Shown: positions 1-5,987, counted from the stretch's first letter. The stretch is 6,326 bases of DNA from Actinomycetes bacterium (GCA_021792075.1 JAJYVK010000095.1:1-6326), one strand, 5' to 3'. Numbers and translations are program-made. Notes: generated by a model from the letters alone, not told the origin.

Positions 1-146
1 CCTTTGTTCCGGTCTTTCGGATTTGGAAACGAAAACATCGGAAGATGTATATGCGCGCGAGCCGCAAACCGTCCGCTTCGAACCTGAGGTTGGGGAGTCA
101 GGTTAAGGTGGCCCCTCCAACGCTCGCGCGTGGTGCAATTACTGAA

Positions 147-169
147 TTAGGCCCTCGTGGGGGGCCTAA
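147..169. repeat. Perfect 8-bp hairpin (TTAGGCCC / GGGCCTAA)
   Basis: TTAGGCCC at 147-154 pairs perfectly with GGGCCTAA at 162-169 across a 7-base loop. The stem is GC-rich and would fold stably in RNA from either strand. Neither side has a run of T, so it is not a standard intrinsic terminator. It could still be a transcription end or an RNA stability element at the end of a gene lying to the left. The stem is seen directly; the role is inferred. Confidence 0.45.
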
Positions 170-351
170 ACCACAGCAAGTGACTTCCGTCTTCTGTCCT
201 CCGAAAATCGAAACACTATCAAGGTAGCCGCCTCCGCCGCGATCTTTTCGCACAGAAAACCAGCGTCATGTCGGGCAACCTTGCCGCCCCGCAAAATCGA
301 CTTCAATCGGGGCTAATATCCTAGGTTGACGGACGCAACCGGCCAAAAGAT

Positions 352-355
352 GGAG
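352..355 (+). promoter_or_regulatory. Ribosome binding site of the small gene
   Basis: GGAG at 352-355 lies five bases before the ATG at 361. This is normal Shine-Dalgarno spacing and is the main reason to treat the short downstream frame as a real gene. Confidence 0.6.
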
Positions 356-360
356 ACGCA

Positions 361-537
361 ATGGAAGTCACAATCAAAGATGGCAAGCTCGTGATCGAGA
401 TCGATCTACAGGAACCTACACCCTCATCCTCAGGAAAGACCCTCGTCGTGGCGAGCACGCACGGCAACATGGTCACCAACGCCATGATCAACGGCAAGCC
501 GGTGATAATCGGGTTGAACGCCTACATCAAGCCGTAG
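361..537 (+). CDS. Small conserved-type hypothetical protein (58 aa)
   Basis: This short frame starts at ATG 361 behind a well-spaced GGAG and ends at TAG 535-537. The product is acidic at first (MEVTIKDGKLVIEIDLQEP). A Ser/Gly-rich turn (PSSSGKT) follows, then a hydrophobic stretch LVVAST, and it ends in NGKPVIIGLNAYIKP. There is no signal peptide, membrane segment or cysteine. Alternating hydrophobic residues suggest an all-beta fold. The pattern (GKLVIEI...GKTLVVAST.GN...NGKPV.IGLNAYIK) resembles small conserved bacterial proteins of unknown function, but I cannot name a family with certainty. It is convergent with the original end of the hipA-like gene, whose stop at 550-552 is only 12 bases past this stop, so it belongs to the host locus rather than the mobile elements. 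No function is proposed. Confidence 0.72.
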   Translation: MEVTIKDGKLVIEIDLQEPTPSSSGKTLVVASTHGNMVTNAMINGKPVIIGLNAYIKP

Positions 538-549
538 CCTGCGCAAAGA

Positions 550-681
550 TCATAACGATGGTCGCAGATGGAGTCCGTCGGTCCTTCTCTCGTCCTGTTC
601 CGACGGCGAGAGTGGGCTAGTTTGGCTAAAAGACAAGATGGCAGCTTCTTCCCTTGCCCTGCGTGCTCTCATACGCACTAG
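550..681 (-). pseudogene. Detached 3' end of the hipA-like gene
   Basis: These 44 codons (including the stop) look like the lost end of the hipA-like gene now cut off at the other side of the insertion sequence. Read on the - strand from the CTAG at 678-681, the frame gives LVRMRARRAREEAAILSFSQ and continues to a TGA at 550-552. Joining it to the right-hand part at the duplicated CTAG keeps the frame and produces ...NTPQALVE-LVRMRARRARE..., a basic, helix-like C-terminus as expected for the end of a HipA-type kinase. The fragment has no start codon or ribosome site of its own and should not be translated. An inverted repeat inside it (CCGTCGG 575-581, CCGACGG 600-606) might also act as an end signal for the small + strand gene, but it has no T-run. 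Confidence 0.68.
678..681. repeat. CTAG target duplication, left copy
   Basis: CTAG lies immediately outside the left IS terminal repeat and recurs at 6032-6035 outside the right one. Collapsing the two copies restores the hipA-like reading frame, which supports a 4-bp target duplication. Because CTAG is palindromic, it also extends the apparent inverted repeat to 17 bp (677-693 against 6020-6036), so the exact edge of the IS is inferred. Confidence 0.65.
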
Positions 682-693
682 GTGGCTGGTGTT
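682..693 (+). repeat. Left terminal inverted repeat of the IS
   Basis: GTGGCTGGTGTT matches the reverse complement of 6020-6031 exactly. Together with the adjacent palindromic CTAG and one more matching base, the match runs to 17 bp, which is far beyond chance for two flanks of a few hundred bases. Confidence 0.78.
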
Positions 694-857
694 AATTTAG
701 CTCTTTGAACCTTGACCAAGCGTGAGCAACCATCGTCTGTGTCTAAATGTCGGATTTGATCTCGGATTTATTCAGATCTTCGCATTGCAAGCAGCATTTG
801 TTGTGCTAATTGCGGTCCCTTCCGGCCAGTTAGCCGGGGAGGTCTCCTCTGTATCTG

Positions 858-1634
858 TTACAGGGGTGCTACATTTAGGATTTTCGGGGGACTCACACCC
901 AACTTTGCAATTCTGGCGAGATTTTGAGCGGCAACCAGCAATAGAAAGTCAGCAGTGACCTTTGTTATCCCCCGTACTCTTGCCCTGCGCCCGCCATGAA
1001 GTCTTCGTGTGAGATGAGCTAGCTTGCGTTCCACCTTGGGACGGGTCTCTCTGTAGTCTTGTCGAAAGGCCGGATCAGCAAATCTAGCTCTGGCCTTCTG
1101 AAGCTGGCGTTCGAATGGACCGATTTGAATAGTGCGTCCCGATTTGGATTTGGTGCATTGGCTAACGAGATGACAGCTCTTGCAGTTCTTTCCAAAAACC
1201 GCTCTTCCTCCATCTCGCGTTCTTTTGGGTCTTATCCCAATGGTGATTCCAGCGGGGCAGATGACTGTTTCTTTATCGAGGTCAATTACAAAGTCGCTCT
1301 TTGGGATGAGACCATCAATGCGTCTTGGAAACTTGGCCTTTAGGTGAGCCTCAATGAAGCGTTGTTCGAATTGATCGACAAGTTCCCCGCTACCGTAGGC
1401 GTTATCTCCATATACGGCTTTGGCGTCTTCGTCAATGAGATCGAGGGCGACGCTTGAGTCATGGACATTGCCGGGGGTAACACTTGCTGCGGTGATGATC
1501 TCAGATTCAGGATCAATTGCAATATGGGCTTTCAATGCCGATCTGCCGATAATGCCGCGTAGTCCGCGGGACGGGCCGTCGATGACCTGTTCATGCGGGT
1601 AATCGGGAGATAGACGGTCGATTCGATGCGGCAT
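858..1634 (-). pseudogene. Transposase C-terminal half, fused to RIT end sequence
   Basis: This is the distal 222 residues of the IS1182-type DDE transposase, preceded by 36 codons that come from the RIT left inverted repeat. The native part starts at His37 of this frame (HIAIDPESEIITAASVTPGN). It carries the second catalytic Asp in VYGDNAYG, a cysteine group typical of IS1182 proteins (CPAG, then CKSC, then QC) and the likely catalytic Glu in RPKVERKLAHLTRR. The first catalytic Asp is on the other fragment, so this piece cannot cut DNA alone. The new ATG (1632-1634) begins two bases after the ritC stop, so translation by coupling to ritC is possible. The spacer codes for Lys-Ala exactly as in the intact gene, so the frame is kept through the junction. 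The stop is TAA at 858-860. Confidence 0.85.
1527..1532. repeat. GGCTTT spacer/target duplication, left copy
   Basis: GGCTTT occurs at both outer junctions of the RIT element, here and at 4950-4955. Read on the - strand it is AAAGCC, the Lys-Ala codons of the transposase DGYKAH motif. Its length fits the 6-8 bp crossover region of tyrosine recombinases, where strand exchange leaves one copy at each end. Confidence 0.75.
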
Positions 1635-1636
1635 TA
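1527..1636 (+). repeat. RIT left terminal inverted repeat (110 bp)
   Basis: Positions 1527-1636 are the reverse complement of 4820-4929 with a single difference (G at 1584 against T at 4872). The repeat includes the GGCTTT spacer at its outer edge. It stops one base inside the ritC stop codon, so it fills the whole gap between ritC and the target. Within it, TGCCGAT occurs at 1536-1542 and 1544-1550, and AATGCCG at 1534-1540 and 1551-1557, with an inverted CGGCATT at 1629-1635. These are likely recombinase binding sites. Shorter dyads centred on GTCCGCGGGAC and ACGGGCCGT are also present. Confidence 0.9.
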
Positions 1637-2632
1637 TTAGAGGCCCTCGAGGAAAGCCAGCAACTCGTCCGAGGGTTTGTAACGTCCCGGCTTGGTGTCG
1701 GGGTTCAACGGAGTCAGACGGTCGAGCGCCCGTTGCTTGATCGTGGGGTCAGCGTGGATGTAGGCGTTGACAGACTCAAGTTTTTCGTGGCCGAGCCACA
1801 TCGCCAGCACCGCGACGTCAAGGCCGTTTCGAAGGAGGTCCATCGCGCAACTGTGGCGGAGATTGTGCGTGCTCACGTGCTTGTTCGCAAGGCTAGGACA
1901 GGTCTTTCGTGCGGTCGTTACGTGTTTAGCGACCAGGCGCTGCACGGCATCAGGACTGAGTCGACCGCCGCGCAGCGAGGGGAACAAGGGGTCATCGGGT
2001 TCGCCCCGGCGTTCGACCATCCAGGACCGCAATTGCTCGACGGTTGGCTTGTCGAGCGGGGTGTCGCGGCGCTTGCGACCCTTACCCAGGCACTTCACGT
2101 GCGCAGCGGCGCCAAACTCGACATCGCGACAGCGCAGCCCAGTGAGCTCGGAGAGACGAAGACCGGTTCGTAACGCCACGACGAGCAACACGTGGTCGCG
2201 ACGGCCACACCATGTGGCAATATCGGGCGCTGAAGCGACTGCATCCATTTCGGCTCTGGTGAGGAAGGACCGGGGAATGCTCTGGGTCTTCTTCCGAGGG
2301 ATGGCGAGCACTTGTTGGATCGTCTCGGCGTGCTCGGGATGATGGTAGGACGCGAAGCGAAAGAAGGAGTGGAGCGCGGCGAGGCGGGTGTTGCGCGAGG
2401 CCACGCTGTTGGCTCGATCGTCTTCGAGGTGGTCAAGAAAACCGCTCACCAGAGCAGCGTCGAGGTCGGCCAGGTCCAGCTGGGAGGGCGTCTTGCCGGT
2501 TCGAGCTGCGGCGTAGCTCAGCAAGAGCCGAAAGGCGTGGCGGTAGGAGTCGACGGTGTGTACACTGGCGTCTTGCTGGCGGTCGAGCCGGCTGACGAAG
2601 AAGGCCTGAAGCGTGGGGGCGACGGCCGTCAT
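1637..2632 (-). CDS. ritC: RitC-type tyrosine recombinase
   Basis: This is the third gene of the recombinase trio, 331 residues, a site-specific recombinase that would cut and rejoin the element ends by a 3'-phosphotyrosine link. An N-terminal SAM-like core-binding domain spans about residues 5-105 (TVDSYRHAFRLLLSY, then NTRLAALHSFFRFASYHHPE). The catalytic domain follows at about 120-300, with Arg159 (RTGLRLSELTGL), Lys184 (LGKGRKRRDTPL), His256-x-x-Arg259 (THNLRHSCA), His282 (WLGHEKLES) and the nucleophile Tyr291. The spacing of nine from His282 to Tyr291 is standard. The ATG overlaps the ritB stop as ATGA (2632-2629), so translation is coupled. The only purine-rich stretch upstream (GAGAGG) is too far away for a good ribosome site. 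The stop TAA (1637-1639) touches the left inverted repeat. The C-terminal tail after Tyr291 (about 40 residues) is usual in this subfamily of integrases. Confidence 0.92.
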   Translation of the reverse strand: MTAVAPTLQAFFVSRLDRQQDASVHTVDSYRHAFRLLLSYAAARTGKTPSQLDLADLDAALVSGFLDHLEDDRANSVASRNTRLAALHSFFRFASYHHPEHAETIQQVLAIPRKKTQSIPRSFLTRAEMDAVASAPDIATWCGRRDHVLLVVALRTGLRLSELTGLRCRDVEFGAAAHVKCLGKGRKRRDTPLDKPTVEQLRSWMVERRGEPDDPLFPSLRGGRLSPDAVQRLVAKHVTTARKTCPSLANKHVSTHNLRHSCAMDLLRNGLDVAVLAMWLGHEKLESVNAYIHADPTIKQRALDRLTPLNPDTKPGRYKPSDELLAFLEGL

Positions 2633-3564
2633 CGTGAGACCGTCCTCTCGGCGTGAACCCGTTCGCTAGCCAGGGCCAGTAGTTCCGGGACGGCCGTCAA
2701 GTACCAGTACGTGGACGCTGGATCGACGTGACCGAGTTGGGCTGAGAGCGCTGGTAGCAGCGCCTGGACGTCCTGGCCCGTGCGGTGCCAGCGGATCAAC
2801 GTGGCCACGGCATAGGTGTGGCGGAAATCATGCGGCCTCGGGCGGCGCGCTCTCGATCCCGCTGGGGGCTCGAGCCCGGCTCGACGTACAAGTTCGACGA
2901 AGGTGTGCTCGAGGCTGCTTTGGCTCAACCGTCGACCGGTGCTCGACACGAAGAAGCCCGTCGTCGTCGCGCGCGGCCAGTAACAATCACGCAGGCGTGC
3001 ATACCCCTTCAGCGCCTCCACGGCCGTTGGATGAAGCGCCAGTTCTCGGGATTTGTTGAACTTGGTCTTGATGATCCTCACTCGGCCCACTGCGAGGTCG
3101 ATGTCACCGCGGTTGAGGCGCACCGCTTCCCCCGAGCGCATGCCGGTCACGACCAACAGGCCGATGACCGTCTCTATGGTGGCGGCGCCCAGAGCTGGCC
3201 GCAGACGACGGCTCTGGACCATGAGTTCGGCGATCTCGTCCTGGCTGTAGATGTGGGGCGGGACTCGCCTGCGACCCTCGGGCAGAAGATCTCGGGGAGG
3301 TACTTCGCAACGAGGGTCGAGCGCGTGAAGGTAGGTGGCGAATCCTCGGGCGACGCTCAGACGCTGCGCGTGACGCAACGGGGAGGCCGCTGGCTCGATC
3401 GCCCAGGCCAGCGCCGACTCGACGGTAACCGTGTCGAGTCCGGTCCGGTCGAGATAGCTGACAAAGTCCGCCAACGGACCATCGTAACCCCCGAGGCGAT
3501 AGCCGAAAAAGCGGCGCAGGACGAGATAGTCCTCGGCCGCGTGCTGCATGGTGGGATTAGTCAT
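2629..3564 (-). CDS. ritB: RitB-type tyrosine recombinase
   Basis: This is the second recombinase of the trio, 311 residues from the chosen start. That ATG (3564-3562) overlaps the ritA stop as ATGA and has GGAGGT six bases before it. An in-frame ATG at 3582 would add six residues (MAGGAA) but lacks such a site. The core-binding region (YLVLRRFFGYRL onward) fills about residues 5-95. In numbering from this start, the catalytic set is Arg143 (TGMRSGEAVRL), a Lys in the KTKFNKSREL hairpin (probably Lys168), His245-x-x-Arg248 (PHDFRHTYA), His279 (LGHVDPAST) and Tyr288 (TYWYLT), nine after His279. The stop TGA (2631-2629) overlaps the ritC start. All key residues are present, so it should be active. 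It presumably works with RitA and RitC on the same ends, but their division of labour cannot be read from sequence. Confidence 0.92.
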   Translation of the reverse strand: MTNPTMQHAAEDYLVLRRFFGYRLGGYDGPLADFVSYLDRTGLDTVTVESALAWAIEPAASPLRHAQRLSVARGFATYLHALDPRCEVPPRDLLPEGRRRVPPHIYSQDEIAELMVQSRRLRPALGAATIETVIGLLVVTGMRSGEAVRLNRGDIDLAVGRVRIIKTKFNKSRELALHPTAVEALKGYARLRDCYWPRATTTGFFVSSTGRRLSQSSLEHTFVELVRRAGLEPPAGSRARRPRPHDFRHTYAVATLIRWHRTGQDVQALLPALSAQLGHVDPASTYWYLTAVPELLALASERVHAERTVSR

Positions 3565-4772
3565 CGCTGCACCTCCGGCCACGACTGAGCCAGCGCCGCC
3601 ACCGCCGCAACGTCTGCGGCGGCATAGATCGACGATGTGGCCTGGTCCGCATGGCGGAGCAACTGGGCAACCTCCGACATCGGCGCCCCCGCACGCAGCG
3701 TCTCGGTCGCGAGCGTGCGGCGCAGCACGTGCGGTCCGACACGCTCGATGCCCGCTCGCTCACAGGCCCGATACACGAGACTCCCGACGCCGTCGGAGGA
3801 CAGCGGCCTTATCGGAGCAGTAACCGTCAAGAATATCGAGCGTCCCGAAGTTGACGGTCGAGCACTGCGCAGATAGACCGCGATCGCCTCGCCGACCTCG
3901 ACCGGCATGGGCAACTGGTCGCTGCGACCGCCCTTACCCCTGATCGTCATCTCCCCCGCGCGCCCGTCGATGTCGTCCAAGGCGAGACGAGCAACCTCGC
4001 CGGCGCGCAAGCCGAGGCGCAGTAGTATCAACACGATCGCTGCGTCTCGGCGGCCTCGCGCAGTCGCAGTGTTGCAACCAGCCACGAGTCGCCGAGCATC
4101 GCTGGCTGGCACCGTCGACGGCAGGGCCGTGCGGGGCCAGGTCTTGAGAGCGGGGACAGCAGTCACCAGCGATGCCCGAGCTCTGCCCGTGGCGTGTAGG
4201 AAACGTAAAAACGAGCGCAACGCCGTGACCATGCAACGAAGCGACGGGCTTGTCATAGCTTCGGCGGCCGTGCGAACCGTGCCTAGGACGGCACGCCCGT
4301 CCAGTTCAGCGACGACAACGTTCGCGCCGGGTCGCCACAGAACCAGAAAGGCCGTCACGCGCTTGACGTACTCGTCCGCGGTCGACGAGGTGAGTCCCCG
4401 CTGACCGACGCACCAGCGCTGATAGCAGTCGAGCAACTCCTCCTCGGTATCTGAGCGCCCCAAGGCGACCGTGCGGTCCGCGGTGGCCACACCCAGTGAG
4501 CGCAGCTGAGCAATGATCGGCTCCATCGATCGGACCGTTCGGCACCGGGAGCGGCTCGACCCGTACTCCGCGAAGAACTCGCTGATTATCTCCCCGGTCA
4601 GATCGCTAGCTCCCAGGCCACTCTCTCCCAACCAGTGGCTCACCTCGGCTGCTAGCCCAATCAACTGCCGCGCCCGGTCCCTCGAGTAACCCTGCGCAAG
4701 AAGCGCCCCCTCGAACCCCGCTGCGAACGGCGCCAATGGCCCTTCTACCTGAACACCACATACCTTCGTCAC
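3561..4772 (-). CDS. ritA: RitA-type tyrosine recombinase
   Basis: This is the first and longest gene of the trio, 403 residues, consistent with RitA being the largest of the three. It begins at a GTG (4772-4770) with AAGGAG five bases upstream and a further GGAGGA behind that. The first 105 or so residues form an N-terminal extension. A core-binding domain covers about 110-200 (TADEYVKRVTAFLVLW, then MVTALRSFLRFLHATG). The catalytic domain has Arg256 (LGLRAGEVARL), Lys280 (RGKGGRSDQLPMP), His348-x-x-Arg351 (GPHVLRRTLATE), His374 (LLRHADQATS) and Tyr383 (SIYAAADV). Spacing is canonical. Transcription must start upstream, in or beyond the right inverted repeat, because only 47 bases separate the start from it. 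I see no strong -35/-10 pair there. It is the lead gene of a coupled three-gene operon. Confidence 0.92.
   Translation of the reverse strand: MTKVCGVQVEGPLAPFAAGFEGALLAQGYSRDRARQLIGLAAEVSHWLGESGLGASDLTGEIISEFFAEYGSSRSRCRTVRSMEPIIAQLRSLGVATADRTVALGRSDTEEELLDCYQRWCVGQRGLTSSTADEYVKRVTAFLVLWRPGANVVVAELDGRAVLGTVRTAAEAMTSPSLRCMVTALRSFLRFLHATGRARASLVTAVPALKTWPRTALPSTVPASDARRLVAGCNTATARGRRDAAIVLILLRLGLRAGEVARLALDDIDGRAGEMTIRGKGGRSDQLPMPVEVGEAIAVYLRSARPSTSGRSIFLTVTAPIRPLSSDGVGSLVYRACERAGIERVGPHVLRRTLATETLRAGAPMSEVAQLLRHADQATSSIYAAADVAAVAALAQSWPEVQR
3571..3576 (-). promoter_or_regulatory. Ribosome binding site that fixes the ritB start
   Basis: On the - strand these bases read GGAGGT, six bases before the ATG at 3564-3562. 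The site lies inside the last codons of ritA and favours the shorter 311-residue RitB over the start at 3582. Confidence 0.75.
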
Positions 4773-4777
4773 TGTTG

Positions 4778-4783
4778 CTCCTT
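4778..4783 (-). promoter_or_regulatory. Ribosome binding site of ritA
   Basis: On the - strand this reads AAGGAG, five bases before the GTG start at 4772. A second purine block, GGAGGA, lies just upstream at 4784-4789. The strong site justifies the GTG start. Confidence 0.7.
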
Positions 4784-4819
4784 TCCTCCATTGAGTCCAG
4801 GATTGCGCACAGCGCTCGG

Positions 4820-4929
4820 TAATGCCGCATCGAATCGACCGTCTATCTCCCGATTACCCGCATGAACAGGTTATCGACGGCCCGTCCCGCGGACTACGCG
4901 GCATTATCGGCAGATCGGCATTGAAAGCC
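4820..4929 (-). repeat. RIT right terminal inverted repeat (110 bp)
   Basis: This is the partner of 1527-1636, with one difference in 110 bases (T at 4872). Its outer edge carries the spacer as AAAGCC (4924-4929). CGGCATT blocks at 4899-4905 and 4916-4922 and AATGCCG at 4821-4827 mirror those of the left repeat. It precedes ritA, so any promoter of the trio and any control by recombinase binding probably lie here. Confidence 0.9.
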
Positions 4930-4932
4930 TAA
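4822..4932 (+). other. Outward-reading 36-codon frame in the right repeat (unproven)
   Basis: An ATG at 4822 opens a frame of 36 codons, MPHRIDRLSPDYPHEQVIDG..., that ends in Lys-Ala and a TAA at 4930-4932. The same 36 residues head the chimeric frame at the left end (1634 to 1527). The only base difference between the repeats (GTT here, GTC there) is silent in this frame. I see no ribosome site. It may be a by-product of stop-poor, GC-rich sequence rather than a peptide gene. Confidence 0.2.
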
Positions 4933-4955
4933 TGCCGATATCGGCATTAGGCTTT
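4924..4955. repeat. 32-bp perfect palindrome at the RIT right junction
   Basis: The sequence is AAAGCC (4924-4929), then the 20-bp palindrome TAATGCCGATATCGGCATTA (4930-4949), then GGCTTT (4950-4955). The two 16-base halves are exact reverse complements, centred between 4939 and 4940. It can be read as two recombinase core sites back to back: ATCGGCATTG-AAAGCC-TAATGCCGAT (4914-4939) and ATCGGCATTA-GGCTTT-target (4940 onward). The left end has only one such site, so this is an asymmetry. Its origin is not clear. Confidence 0.9.
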
Positions 4956-5831
4956 GTAGCCATCGAAGCGGCTTTTGGAGGACTTGCGTCCATGGCGGGC
5001 ATCTTTGTCAACTGAAGAGATGATGCGGTCTTTGGCCACATGTTTGGAAATAACGTATCTATCGGCTGACACTTCAATGTCTTGTCCCATGATCGCAGAG
5101 AGAAATACCAGCGCAGCACCAAGTTCGCTATGGGTGGGCCTGGATTCAAAGTAATCCAGGATGACACTGGCATCTTTTGCGATTGAATTTATAAGGTCAT
5201 CCCGCTCTTTGGGATCATCCCAGTTGATAATGGGCTTGGCACTGGGGAGATGGCGGTCCACCTCTATCAGCTGGGATACGACTCCTTTATAGGCGGACTC
5301 TTTGGAGACTGACTCTTCATAGACACCTCTGATTCCGCGACGAAGCAGAGTCACTGTGTCCATCGTCGCCACTGCGTCATATAGAGGGGTAGAGTCCAAC
5401 ACCCTTGTCTCTTTTACCAGCTTGGCACGCGATACCACCTCAAGCACTGCATCGAAGATGCGTGTGGGAGAATCTGAGCCAGCCAGGCGTGAGCGAAAGT
5501 CGACTAATACCGTGTGGACGAACCCTGGATACTCATACCCAAGGCCGCCACAGGCGTACTTGTAGCGCATGTCGAACGTAAAGGCATTGGCTGCTTCTCT
5601 ATCAGATAGCCCATGGAGGCGCTGGAGTACCATGACAGTAGCAAGTATCCGTGGAGGAATCGATGCCCGTCCGAGATTGTCATAGAGATCACTGAAGAAC
5701 TCGTCGGGAAAGATCTCATCACCAAAGCGGTACAAAAGCTTGAAGATCGAGTTATCAGCTAGAGCGTCGTCGCACAGCCGTGCCGACGAGCTATAGAGAT
5801 CTTCTGTTTCTGGAGTAGTGCCTAAAGACAT
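4947..5831 (-). pseudogene. Transposase N-terminal half (IS1182 family), truncated
   Basis: This is the first 294 residues of a DDE transposase whose intact length was 516. It starts at ATG 5831-5829. An N-terminal DNA-binding region like that of IS1182/IS5-type proteins includes PPRILATVMVLQRLHGLSDR and the FDMRYKYACGG segment. The first catalytic Asp is Asp146 in TRVLDSTPLYDA. The fragment ends in DARHGRKSSKSRFDGYKA and a TAA (4949-4947) supplied by the inserted RIT element. The family motif continues as H-x-A-x-D-P on the fragment at 1526-858. The second Asp and the Glu are missing here, so transposition is not expected, although the truncated protein could still bind the IS ends. The start has only a weak purine stretch (GAACGGG) before it, but a good promoter lies 38 bases upstream. 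Confidence 0.88.
4950..4955. repeat. GGCTTT spacer/target duplication, right copy
   Basis: This is the same hexamer and orientation as 1527-1532. It borders the transposase sequence GTAGCC that encodes the Gly-Tyr of DGYKAH. It also forms the outer arm of the 32-bp palindrome. Confidence 0.75.
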
Positions 5832-5868
5832 TTGGAAACCCGTTCAGAAATTCAAAGGCTAAGCTGCC

Positions 5869-5877
5869 ATTATACCA
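5869..5877 (-). promoter_or_regulatory. Extended -10 promoter of the transposase
   Basis: On the - strand this reads TGGTATAAT, a perfect -10 hexamer with the TGn extension, 37 bases before the transposase ATG. The -35 region about 17 bases further (AGATAA) is weak, as is usual with an extended -10. A start near 5862 would give a leader of about 30 bases. It would now transcribe only the N-terminal fragment and run into the RIT right end. Confidence 0.55.
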
Positions 5878-5987
5878 GGTCAGAGGTATGATTATCTAAC
5901 TTCTACCTATCAACGCCAGCTATTTCTTCACAGAATCTTCGGTGTCTCTATGATCAATTGCGGCCACAGTTCACTGATTCAAAACAA

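Larger units (their letters stand above)
1..360. other. Intergenic stretch or gene tail at the left edge; no supported gene
   Basis: No convincing gene is visible here. One + strand frame is open from the window edge to a stop at 225-227 (about 75 codons). It could be the 3' end of a gene starting outside the window, but its composition is rich in Pro, Arg and Ser and shows no family motif. It also runs straight through a strong hairpin at 147-169. The stretch from 228 to 351 serves as the upstream region of the small gene at 361. A TAATAT at 314-319 is a possible -10 box, but I see no good -35 box at the right distance. Confidence 0.5.
1533..4949 (-). mobile_element. RIT (recombinase-in-trio) element
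   Basis: This element of about 3.4 kb consists of three tandem tyrosine recombinase genes and long terminal inverted repeats, with no other cargo, which is the known plan of RIT elements. The outer ends are CAATGCCGAT (1533-1542) on the left and ATCGGCATTA (4940-4949) on the right, each followed outward by the duplicated GGCTTT. All three recombinases have complete catalytic residues and there is no frameshift, so it may still be mobile. It interrupts the IS1182-type transposase at the Lys-Ala codons. The right end is longer than the left by a 26-base addition (4924-4949) that makes a perfect palindrome with the junction. RIT elements are known mainly from comparative genomics, and the details of their movement are not well established. 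Confidence 0.9.

Noticed and set aside
45..227. A + strand frame of 60 codons from ATG 45, open back to the window edge
   Set aside because: No ribosome site, no recognisable motif, biased Pro/Arg composition, and it crosses the hairpin at 147-169. It could be a gene tail, but this cannot be supported.
822..837. Hairpin CCGGC / GCCGG after the transposase stop as an intrinsic terminator
   Set aside because: The stem is only 5 bp and no T-run follows on the - strand.
722..958. A + strand frame of 78 codons near the left IS end
   Set aside because: It has no good ribosome site and overlaps the transposase 3' end on the other strand. It looks like chance open sequence in the IS margin.
2785..3588. 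A + strand frame of 267 codons opposite ritB
   Set aside because: It lies antisense to a gene with complete catalytic motifs. Its length comes from GC-rich codon structure and the protein has no family features.
1527..4929. CRISPR array or integron attachment array based on the TGCCGAT repeats
   Set aside because: The repeats are short, irregularly spaced and confined to the two ends of the RIT element. There are no spacers, cas genes or gene cassettes.
4773..4949. A sigma70-type promoter for ritA inside the right repeat
   Set aside because: No pair of -35 and -10 boxes with acceptable spacing could be found by eye. Transcription is expected from here, but no site can be named.
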